Shown one piece after another: positions 35,201 through 40,907 of a stretch of DNA of 40,907 nucleotides. The stretch spans positions 1-40,907 of the forward strand of contig CAZKHA010000012.1 of the NCBI GenBank assembly GCA_964552325.1, given 5' to 3'. Numbering within the stretch: the stretch's first letter is position 1; every line of letters starts with the position of its first letter. The DNA is from CAZKCK01 sp964552325 (GTDB lineage Bacteria; Bacteroidota; Bacteroidia; Bacteroidales; TTA-H9). Position numbers and translations under genes: made by a program. The notes beneath the pieces were generated by a model. That model did not search any database. It was not told the DNA's origin and saw only the letters and a program-made list of their open reading frames with translations.

Positions 35201-35618
35201 CATATTGATCGGTCATGATGCTGCGGAATGTAAGGCTAGTAGCATCAGAATTTTCCATAACCCAAAACTCTTTATGATCGGTAAAAAACGAGAACTTTTG
35301 AAGCCCATCAACGGCCACATCCATTCGCGCAACTCCAGGCCCCGATCCAATAGCTGCAATCCACACAAATGTGGCAAATTTGGTGTTGAGGGTGGCTGGA
35401 ACCTTGGCTGTTTCCCATTCCATGCAATCACTTCCATTGGTAGCCCGAATCAAAAGGCTCTCACGCAAATCGGGCAAGGCTGAATGGTAGTTGAAATCGG
35501 TACCACTTACCTTTGCTTCATAACCACTAAGCAAATGGTCCTCGGCCGTAAAAAAGTTTTGGCTATAAGCCGTTAAGGTTAATAGAACCCAAACGTAAAT
35601 AAAAGCAATTCTTTTCAT
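32259..35618 (-). CDS. Glycoside hydrolase family 38 alpha-mannosidase
   Basis: 1119 aa, exported by a signal peptide (IAFIYVWVLLTLTAYSQ), so it should act in the periplasm or outside. The N-terminal 270 residues are extra beta-rich domains. The GH38 catalytic domain starts near residue 277 with zinc motif HSHTDIGYT (H285, D287), followed by FRWTCEASWAVDEYL, the probable nucleophile in AMQNDVNGIGW, and HSGYLTDNSPPS. The C-terminal half contains the GH38 beta-sandwich. It should cleave alpha-mannosyl linkages in host or algal glycans. Last of the four-gene mannoside operon, 18 bp after the isomerase. Confidence 0.9.
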   Translation of the reverse strand: MKRIAFIYVWVLLTLTAYSQNFFTAEDHLLSGYEAKVSGTDFNYHSALPDLRESLLIRATNGSDCMEWETAKVPATLNTKFATFVWIAAIGSGPGVARMDVAVDGLQKFSFFTDHKEFWVMENSDATSLTFRSIMTDQYGDKHGYMILRIPRDQVKAGQALKIKVTGGKFNLSSWYMTFKRSVKTGFSVNAFPAILKNGGDPKQLVAIGLFYFGNEANAKIYANNKPISDTKIKFGYNYLKVGLDPVTKDKKVALKVETENYTAKQDVILKPVKHWKLRFIQHSHTDIGYTRSQTEILAEHLRYIDYALDFCDVTDHYPDFAKFRWTCEASWAVDEYLKVRPESQVQRLIKRIKEGRIEVTGMYFNFDEAPDEKMLATSLEALGRIKSNGINVELAMQNDVNGIGWCLNDYYNDLGVKYLNMGTHGHRALICFDKPTMFWWESPSGKKMLTFRAEHYMTGNTVMDIQTGEIDRFKDKVLTYLLDLQQKQYPYDLMAIQHSGYLTDNSPPSTTACELLSLWDEIFEWPKLTTSTASGFFKEMEGTYGTKFPVYKGAWPDWWTDGFGAGAREWAVMREASADLKANSAGLAMAALQGTSLPENVEQRTYEANNALLFYAEHTTGYSESVREPLSENTMIQRGIKESYAWEANRRVAILGEETMGLLQAKLSREKDPTLVVYNTLNWVRSGLITVYIDHQIVPLGRKAGIYDNQGNRMPAQAQEHRSDGTYWTVFVKDIPAFGYKRFLIKSRHNDESSLTSKPERILENNWYKITADLQLGALSSIFDKENNTELIDQQANFKLGQFILEKINGRSQMESRKLDSYERLPLDTVWFESKLEGDVWKSFKFRGESETTVNPNGFSIEFRLYHDFKRIDIVCSMIKKTIFEPESFYIAFPFGLKDAKHFLEVPGGIMEVGIDQLPGSSNDWYTMQGFSSLKNTSNQIVLTSNQMPLFQFGDINTGRYQACAIPQSTHLFSWPMNNYWVTNFNADQRGGHTWNYSLTSSVDVTNRLATRFGLENRIPYLTRVIPGGGNGMEEWSGSFISGWPANLVLISCEPIKQGKEIMIQVRETEGQSVEIKLQNGSKSSELIINQVDATGNAIQNGSLSIKPYENKFFSIKL

Positions 35619-35636
35619 ATGTTATATAGTTAAAAT

Positions 35637-37430
35637 TCAATGCATTATATCGAAGTTGTTGATGAAGTCAGATTTAACAAAAGCTAACACCACCCAAGCT
35701 TCTTCATTACCTTGGTTTTTAATTGTATACGTTTCGCAAGCGGCTGATACAACAAATGTTTCGGCATAATGATAGACTGTTTTGTAAGCATTTTTGGTAG
35801 TAAGTTCAATCATACTCCCTTGTACCAGGCTTAAAACATGACAGGTGTTTTGGGTATTCAAAGATACTTCCGTTTTAAAATGTATGCGATAAACATCGTA
35901 TAGATGATCAGCATGCGTTTTAAGGTGGTACAGGCTTGCAACTTCTGTTTGTTTTAGTAAGTTGGGTTTACAAATCAACTCATTTTGAACTACTTCACCT
36001 TTGCGTTCGAAATTCAGGTTAGCCATAGCCCTATCTATGTTCAAAGGCCTGGGTTTTCCATCCAGATCGGGCCTAACCCAATCGTACATCTTAAACGTGA
36101 AGATATATGGTGTACTGCTGATTTCCAAAACCAAATTATCCTTACCCGAGGCATGAATGGTTCCTGGCGGTATTAAGAACAAATCGTGTTTGTTTGCTTT
36201 GTGCTTCTGTACAAATCGTTCAATCTCGATGGGTTTGGCGGTTTGGAAGCTTTGCTTGAGATCAGTCTCAAATTGCTGTTTATCAATATCATCTACAAAC
36301 CCAAGGTAAACATCGGCTTCCCCTTTAGTGTCAAGTATATAATAAGTCTCTTCTTGCGTAAATTCTTCGCCAAAGTGCTGTTTCATATACTGTTTAACGG
36401 GATGGCATTGTACGGAAAGATTTCCACCATCCACAGTATCCAAAAAGTCGAATCGGATAGGGAACTCAACACCGTAGGCATCAAAGGCTTCACCCAAAAC
36501 TTCCTTTGCATGGGCAAACATCAAACAATCGAATGAAAGCTCCAAAAGCCTATTCGCGCTTTGCAATAGCAAGCCATTCTCCGGAACAATCAGTTCAAAC
36601 GACCATGCATAGTTTGGAACGTTTGGGGCTAATCCATGTATTCTATCCTTAATCCAATGCCCGCCCCAGGTTCCGGGCTCAAACCATGGCCGTACACGAA
36701 TGCAATTGAGCGCTAAATGTTTTAATGAATCACGTAGCTTACTACCATCAATAAAAGCAGGGTTCTCAGGATGTTGCCCATCTACAAAAACATCAATTCC
36801 GGGCAAATGGTTCTGCTTGTGTTTGTTAAGTACAACCCAATCAACAAAATAAAACCGCTTGTACATTTTCTTTGGATCATCGGTACCTGAGCATCCCAAA
36901 TTGCTGATGCTAGCAGCTCTTGCTCTGAACTGAATCTCGTTCTTAGGTAAATCGATATAAACCTTTAAGTCCGTTTGGTTTACTAGAAAAGCACCTATGC
37001 CATAAATAATGGTTAGACTTTTTTCATCATCCTTGAAATTCAAGTTATTAAGCTTATCAAGTTCAAAAAAGTCTTCTAATGAAAGTGTTGTTCGAGTTCC
37101 GAACAATGGGTCATCGCCACCTAAAAATGGGGCAACCAACTTATCAAGTTCATCAATTGGTCTCAGAAAGGCAGAAACATCAATCCAATTGACTGATTTA
37201 CCGAGTTTTACTAATTCTGTGGCTAATCTTTGCCTAAAATCCTCGAATAAAACACCTACATATCCATCAATACTTACTGTTAAATTAGATGCGATAATAG
37301 ATGCAAGTTCCTCAAATCCAATATGTATCTTATTATCCGGCAAGATATACGTGGGATAAATATCATAAGATGACGAAACCGACTCGGGTTTTTGTTCAGG
37401 CAATAAAAATTGCGCTGTTTTTCGAATCAT
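35637..37430 (-). CDS. Long class I mannose-6-phosphate isomerase with degenerate P-loop-like N-terminal domain
   Basis: 597 aa, versus about 320-390 for typical ManA. The isomerase domain is at about 230-597: zinc ligands appear as LSVQCHP (Q341, H343), a Glu in QEETYYIL, and PPGTIHA (H426); RPWFEPGTWGGHW begins the domain. Residues 40-210 resemble a uridine kinase-type P-loop domain (ASNLTVSIDGYVGVLFEDF; later YIDLPKNEIQFRARAASIS), but the Walker A Gly-Lys-Ser/Thr is missing, so it probably has no kinase activity. The zinc motif has Cys where canonical enzymes have Val (QVHP). Converts Man6P to Fru6P, consistent with its operon. Nine bp after the MFS gene. Confidence 0.88.
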   Translation of the reverse strand: MIRKTAQFLLPEQKPESVSSSYDIYPTYILPDNKIHIGFEELASIIASNLTVSIDGYVGVLFEDFRQRLATELVKLGKSVNWIDVSAFLRPIDELDKLVAPFLGGDDPLFGTRTTLSLEDFFELDKLNNLNFKDDEKSLTIIYGIGAFLVNQTDLKVYIDLPKNEIQFRARAASISNLGCSGTDDPKKMYKRFYFVDWVVLNKHKQNHLPGIDVFVDGQHPENPAFIDGSKLRDSLKHLALNCIRVRPWFEPGTWGGHWIKDRIHGLAPNVPNYAWSFELIVPENGLLLQSANRLLELSFDCLMFAHAKEVLGEAFDAYGVEFPIRFDFLDTVDGGNLSVQCHPVKQYMKQHFGEEFTQEETYYILDTKGEADVYLGFVDDIDKQQFETDLKQSFQTAKPIEIERFVQKHKANKHDLFLIPPGTIHASGKDNLVLEISSTPYIFTFKMYDWVRPDLDGKPRPLNIDRAMANLNFERKGEVVQNELICKPNLLKQTEVASLYHLKTHADHLYDVYRIHFKTEVSLNTQNTCHVLSLVQGSMIELTTKNAYKTVYHYAETFVVSAACETYTIKNQGNEEAWVVLAFVKSDFINNFDIMH

Positions 37431-37439
37431 GGGATATTC

Positions 37440-38597
37440 CTAAGATTTCTTTAAATTGGCCAAAGCAGAAATCAATTCATACACAGCACATAGCAAAAGA
37501 ACAAACATGCCCATTGTTACACTTGCTGTAACGTCGGTTACTTTTCCAATTATCCAAGGGATCAATGCCCCGCCCGAAACTGCCATAATCATGAGGCCCG
37601 AAATTTCGTTGGCACGGTTGGGATAGCGTTCAACCGTGAGCGAGAATACTAACGGAAATATATTTGCCACTCCTAAACCTATTACAAAGATTACAATTAA
37701 GGCTATCATTTCAGTTGGTGCAACCAACAATCCTAGGATTGAGGCAATGGCCAATATAGCCGACCATAAGAAAAATTTACGTGAGGGCAACAAGGTTAGC
37801 ATAAGGGCACCACCGAAGGTCCCAAGCATCTTACCAAAGAAATATACGCTGCGTCCCGATTCGGCCAAGGCTTGTGAGGCTTGATATTTATTGAGCAGGA
37901 ACTGCCCAGAAACGGCGTTTATCCCAACATCAATCCCAACAATTAAAAAGATACTCATCACCATCATGGCGATGTAAGGATTAATTAAGAGTGTAAGCGA
38001 TGACAGTACGCTTGCCCTGGCTTCGGTGTTCTTCGTTTCTTCGATTTTGGTTGACCCGAGCCATAATACCGTAAGTATTGAAACAACGCCAAACGCAAGG
38101 AATATCAACTTCCAATCGCCGTATTGTGCTGCCAGCCAACCTGCTAAAGGAGGTGCTATCATGGAGCCTATGGCTTTAATAAACTGGCTGAAACTCAAAA
38201 AACTCGATTTTTTTTCAGAAGGTACAACATCAATCAATAAGGGGTTTGCCGATACTTGCACAATGGTGTTGCCGATACCTAGCAAGCCAAAGCCAATCAA
38301 AATAACCGTAAAATCATACACCAGGAAGGGTAGTAAAAGGCCGATTGCTGTAACTATCATACCTAGGTTCAGCACGTTACGCTTTCCTATCCTATCTTGT
38401 AAAATGCCAACTGGCACAGATAAAACTGCAAACCATAGAAAAACGGCCATGGGGATAAGCTGCGCCATGGTATTGCTTAGGTTGAAATCGCTTTTTACGC
38501 GGTCAACGCCGATGCCCACAAGGTCGCAAAAGCTCATGACAAAGAATGCCATCATGATGGGCAGCATTTTCGAGATGTTTACTTTAGAAGTAGTCAT
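37440..38597 (-). CDS. Sugar MFS transporter (FucP/NagP-like)
   Basis: 385 aa with about 12 hydrophobic segments. FFVMSFCDLVGIGVDRVKSD in the first helix pair, AVFLWFAVLSVPVGILQDRIGKRNVL (loop 2-3 with GxxxDRxGKR) and LLGIGNTIVQVSANPLLIDV are typical of the FucP/glucose-galactose/N-acetylglucosamine group of Bacteroidota. It should bring free hexose, probably mannose, across the inner membrane by proton symport. It lies between the ROK gene (87 bp) and the isomerase (9 bp). Confidence 0.9.
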   Translation of the reverse strand: MTTSKVNISKMLPIMMAFFVMSFCDLVGIGVDRVKSDFNLSNTMAQLIPMAVFLWFAVLSVPVGILQDRIGKRNVLNLGMIVTAIGLLLPFLVYDFTVILIGFGLLGIGNTIVQVSANPLLIDVVPSEKKSSFLSFSQFIKAIGSMIAPPLAGWLAAQYGDWKLIFLAFGVVSILTVLWLGSTKIEETKNTEARASVLSSLTLLINPYIAMMVMSIFLIVGIDVGINAVSGQFLLNKYQASQALAESGRSVYFFGKMLGTFGGALMLTLLPSRKFFLWSAILAIASILGLLVAPTEMIALIVIFVIGLGVANIFPLVFSLTVERYPNRANEISGLMIMAVSGGALIPWIIGKVTDVTASVTMGMFVLLLCAVYELISALANLKKS

Positions 38598-38684
38598 AGG
38601 AATAATGTTGTTGGTTGAAAACTGGTTGAAAGGAGCAGCTAAATTATAAAAATTTTAAGAAGTTTCAATCAAAGTTGAAAAATC

Positions 38685-39620
38685 TTACTTAATGGCCGAG
38701 GTATCCAGCTTAGCATAGAAAGCATCATCCGACAAACGCGCACTACCCGATAAGGCTGCATTCTCACCCATTTCGGAGATATAGACCTTTAGATGATCCA
38801 GAGCTTCTATCTTGAACGACTTTTTAAACGAATCTTCAAATAAGGGATAGCTTTTCGAAATATTGCCGCCAATTACCAAGCACTCGGCCTTAAACCGTTT
38901 AAGCCATGGGGCTAAAAAGAGCCCCAATGCGCCGCCAAAGGCACCAAATATGGCTTGTACCAAGGGTTCCGATTCATAGCGCTCGGCCAATTCTTTCACA
39001 CCTTCCAATTCTATTCCGGTAGCGGTTTTATATTTACTTAAAAACCAGCGAGTCGAAAAATGATCATCTGCTATTGATTCATTATAAGGTAAATGATAAA
39101 CGCAACCCATGGGAGGCACTTCGGAACCTGATTCCACAGGAATTCCATTGGCCAAGAACGAAGAGCCAAAACCAGTGCCCAGGGTAATGGCCATCACGCG
39201 CTTATACGCCGAAGCCTCACCCATCCAAGCCTCACCAATGGCAAAGCAAGTGGCATCGTTCATAAATCGTAAGGTATTTGGGTGTTTAATTCCTAAGCGT
39301 TGGGCTAATTCATCCCGCACGTTTATACCGTTTAAAAAATCATACTTTTGAACGCCTTCAAATCGTGCAATGCCAGCAGGATAGTCGAATGGCCCAGGCA
39401 TGGCAAAACCGATGCCCTGTAATTTAGTACTATTGATATGGGTTAAGGTTTGACGTAAAGTGCTTGCCCAGGTATTTAAGATAACATCAGCAGCGGCATG
39501 GCAATCAACTGCATTACGGGCAATGGATTCATTTATAAATGAGCGTGTTTCGGTATTAATGGCGATAGAGGTTATATGGCTCCCGCCAATATCAACCCCA
39601 ATCGAAAATTTAGAAGGCAT
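38685..39620 (-). CDS. ROK family sugar kinase
   Basis: 311 aa. ATP-binding motif IGVDIGGSHIT at the start, GFAMPGPFDYPAG (substrate loop), MNDATCFAIGEAW (catalytic Asp) and ITLGTGFGSSFLANG phosphate loop. There is no N-terminal HTH, so it is a kinase rather than a NagC-type repressor. The CxCGxxGC zinc motif of most ROK kinases is absent; at its place stands PPMGCVYHLPYN. First gene of the mannoside operon, so mannose (or another hexose) 6-phosphorylation is likely. Substrate is inference from context. Confidence 0.87.
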   Translation of the reverse strand: MPSKFSIGVDIGGSHITSIAINTETRSFINESIARNAVDCHAAADVILNTWASTLRQTLTHINSTKLQGIGFAMPGPFDYPAGIARFEGVQKYDFLNGINVRDELAQRLGIKHPNTLRFMNDATCFAIGEAWMGEASAYKRVMAITLGTGFGSSFLANGIPVESGSEVPPMGCVYHLPYNESIADDHFSTRWFLSKYKTATGIELEGVKELAERYESEPLVQAIFGAFGGALGLFLAPWLKRFKAECLVIGGNISKSYPLFEDSFKKSFKIEALDHLKVYISEMGENAALSGSARLSDDAFYAKLDTSAIK

Positions 39621-39835
39621 TATTGGTTAAGTTATTGGTTTATAATTAGATATTTTAATGAAACCTGTTCAATTGCAAGGCTTAGGCCGGTCAAAATTGA
39701 GGCTGCAACTTACGAAAAAATGTTTTATCAGGTTTTATAAGTCAAGTTTAATAAACCAGTGGAGTTCGTTTAAACACCTTCTAGGTTCGGCCAGCACTGA
39801 TTGGCAAAAAAGGTTTGTTTCGTTCGATTCGTTTC

Positions 39836-39851
39836 GTTCAGTTGACTGAAC
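39836..39851. promoter_or_regulatory. Perfect operator-like dyad upstream of the mannoside operon
   Basis: GTTCAGT-TG-ACTGAAC, a perfect 7-bp inverted repeat about 215 bp upstream of the ROK start. It contains the 12-mer TCAGTTGACTGA shared with three further copies downstream. Confidence 0.55.
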
Positions 39852-39969
39852 ATCTGGCCATTTGCCAAACTGGTTTAATCGAATAAGACAGGATATTCAC
39901 AAATTACTATTAGCCAATATTTTAACCCAAATGTTTTGATTCACTTCATGAACCATTCTAAAAAAATGC

Positions 39970-40046
39970 TCAGTTCGCTGATCGTTTTTCCAGAAAAACA
40001 ATCAGTCCATTGACTGTTTTTTACACAAAAAAGATCAGTGTATTGA
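39970..40046. repeat. Three phased copies of the TCAGT-NN-RYTGA dyad
   Basis: TCAGTTCGCTGA (39970-39981), TCAGTCCATTGA (40002-40013) and TCAGTGTATTGA (40035-40046) start 32 and 33 bp apart, about three helical turns. With the copy at 39838-39849 they share TCAGT and TGA half-sites around a variable centre, as expected of a dimeric DNA-binding protein. Confidence 0.6.
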
Positions 40047-40597
40047 TTGATTTGGCATAGACATTATTAATGAGGCTTGATATTTAAAGCAAATTGTTGA
40101 CATGGAGAATCCATGATGACATCGAAATTGGATATAAGAATATGATCACTCTTTGGCTGTTTGGCTTTTTGAACTGATTGAAAACAGCCTGTTCTATTTG
40201 CTGCCAACCAATTCATATCAACACTTCAATAATTCAGATTCTGCTGCTCCATTCATAATTTTATTGATAATCATATAATTGAGTCAATTATCCGTGTTCT
40301 TTGAGTGTTCAAATTGACATTGTATGGGTAAAAAATTTGGCTCTTCGCTGTTTTTTGTGGGTAATTAATCGGCTTTTGTAGAAAATAGGGCTATATGCGA
40401 ATCATTTTTTCGCATCGTTTAGCATTTGACCTATAATCTTTTATAGATTGATCCAATGCTTTAGCCTTGCTAATTTTTGACAAAACGAAAATGGTCTAAC
40501 TTTTAACAGGAATTCAACAACTGTCAAATACTATGGAAGTAGATCGATAATCGGGCTAATTCTCGTGAGGGTGTAGGATCGACCTCGTAAATCTGAT

Positions 40598-40907
40598 GTG
40601 CGATTGATGTTTTTTAGGCCGGGGGTTGCCGTTAATGCTAAGCCGGTAAGGCAGCATGGCTCAAGTAGCATATAATCCTATTGCCTTAGAATTCAAGGAA
40701 GTCGGCAGCCAACTGGCACTCAGAAGATAGGTTGACACCAAGCAACCCACCGTTTGGGGGCGGCAAAACTTAGCTTAAATATCCCAATGGTTGTTACCCC
40801 AAATGGCTAGGGTTGCGCATGCTGCAGGCTTCCGTAGCAATTCTGGCAATGGGATTATAGCGGGCTTAACAAGGGCGTTTCTTTTGTTACTTTTCTTTTC
40901 GCCCGCT
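40598..40907. repeat. GC-richer imperfect inverted-repeat element, cut by window end
   Basis: The last 310 bp differ from the AT-rich DNA before them. A 23-nt arm at 40671-40693 pairs with a 21-nt arm at 40839-40859 (one wobble, one 2-nt bulge), and GCAACCC...TTTGGGG at 40742-40759 has a diverged inverted copy at 40797-40816. Local stems GGTTGCCG/CGGCAGCC (40624-40631 with 40703-40710) and TAAGGCA/TGCCTTA (40647-40653 with 40682-40688) compete with the long arm. AGCGGGC (40859-40865) and GCCCGCT (40901-40907) close a final hairpin exactly at the end. The minus strand has an open frame of about 44 codons from the edge to a stop at 40775. It looks like a dispersed intergenic repeat. Confidence 0.6.

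Larger units (their letters stand above)
39621..40560. other. Gene-free AT-rich region upstream of the mannoside operon, dense in hairpins
   Basis: About 940 bp with no credible coding frame. Besides the dyads described separately it has TAAACCAGT (39752-39760) with its inverted copy ACTGGTTTA (39869-39877), the direct repeat GTTTCGTTC at 39817 and 39831, and hairpins CATGGA-GAA-TCCATG (40101-40115), GGCTGTTT/AAACAGCC (40155-40189), ATGCGAA/TTCGCAT (40395-40415) and CTATAA/TTATAG (40431-40446). No exact TAnnTTTG box for the operon is evident. Regulatory DNA or a decayed region. Confidence 0.5.

Noticed and set aside
39658..39849. 63-codon plus-strand ORF
   Set aside because: It lies in the regulatory region, has no ribosome-binding or family features, and covers the operator-like repeats; base composition is that of non-coding DNA.
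40598..40907. Group II intron 5' end
   Set aside because: GTGCG at 40598 and the folded sequence that follows suggested domain I, but there is no domain V sequence, no reverse transcriptase and no other intron landmark before the window ends.
1..40907. CRISPR array, rRNA, prophage or insertion sequence
   Set aside because: No regularly spaced long repeats, rRNA segments, integrase, transposase or phage genes were seen anywhere in the window.

Overview
The window looks like a Bacteroidota chromosome segment, moderately AT-rich. The evidence is the recurring -7 promoter box of the form TAnnTTTG, lipoprotein and Sec signals ending in AQ/SQ/GQ, a type IX secretion (T9SS) sorting domain, DUF5606, an LruC-domain lipoprotein, a head-GIN (DUF2807) protein and a two-subunit PyrD/PyrK dihydroorotate dehydrogenase. 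The PyrK-dependent enzyme leans towards the class Bacteroidia, but I cannot place it further. It starts inside rpsA and ends inside a repeat-like element, so both ends may be contig ends.

Layout. 1-2.4 kb: housekeeping genes (3' end of rpsA, rnz, tRNA-Arg). 2.7-9.6 kb: envelope genes (LruC lipoprotein, DUF3298 protein, a secreted DUF362/DUF6599 pair, a membrane metallophosphoesterase). 9.6-15.1 kb: a minus-strand cluster that is the most unusual part of the window. In transcription order it holds a DUF4956 membrane protein, a secreted CotH-like atypical-kinase candidate, a secreted ankyrin + PPP-type phosphatase fusion, a second CotH-like paralogue that has lost the putative catalytic residues, and a secreted redoxin-PKD-T9SS protein. 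15.3-19.6 kb: an SRPBCC/GyrI-like protein, two unrecognised genes, and a PflA-like radical SAM protein with a single receiver domain. 19.6-23.1 kb: DUF5606, pyrK-pyrD and an OprP-like porin. 23.2-26.8 kb (minus): an acyloxyacyl hydrolase/head-GIN/murB operon, then DUF2752 and TM2-domain membrane proteins. 27.2-32.2 kb (plus): a hybrid PAS histidine kinase with mazG, an Old Yellow Enzyme and a PhzF protein. 32.3-39.6 kb (minus): a mannoside operon (ROK sugar kinase, sugar MFS transporter, long class I mannose-6-phosphate isomerase, secreted GH38 alpha-mannosidase).

The last 1.3 kb has no convincing gene. It carries four copies of a dyad TCAGT-NN-(A/G)(C/T)TGA upstream of the mannoside operon, three of them 32-33 bp apart, and then a GC-richer imperfect inverted-repeat element that runs off the end.

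The mannoside genes form a coherent pathway: periplasmic GH38 releases mannose, the MFS protein imports it, the ROK protein phosphorylates it, and the isomerase makes fructose-6-phosphate. The CotH-like/phosphatase/DUF4956 cluster could be an extracytoplasmic phosphorylation module. That is inference from motifs and gene order, not a demonstrated function.
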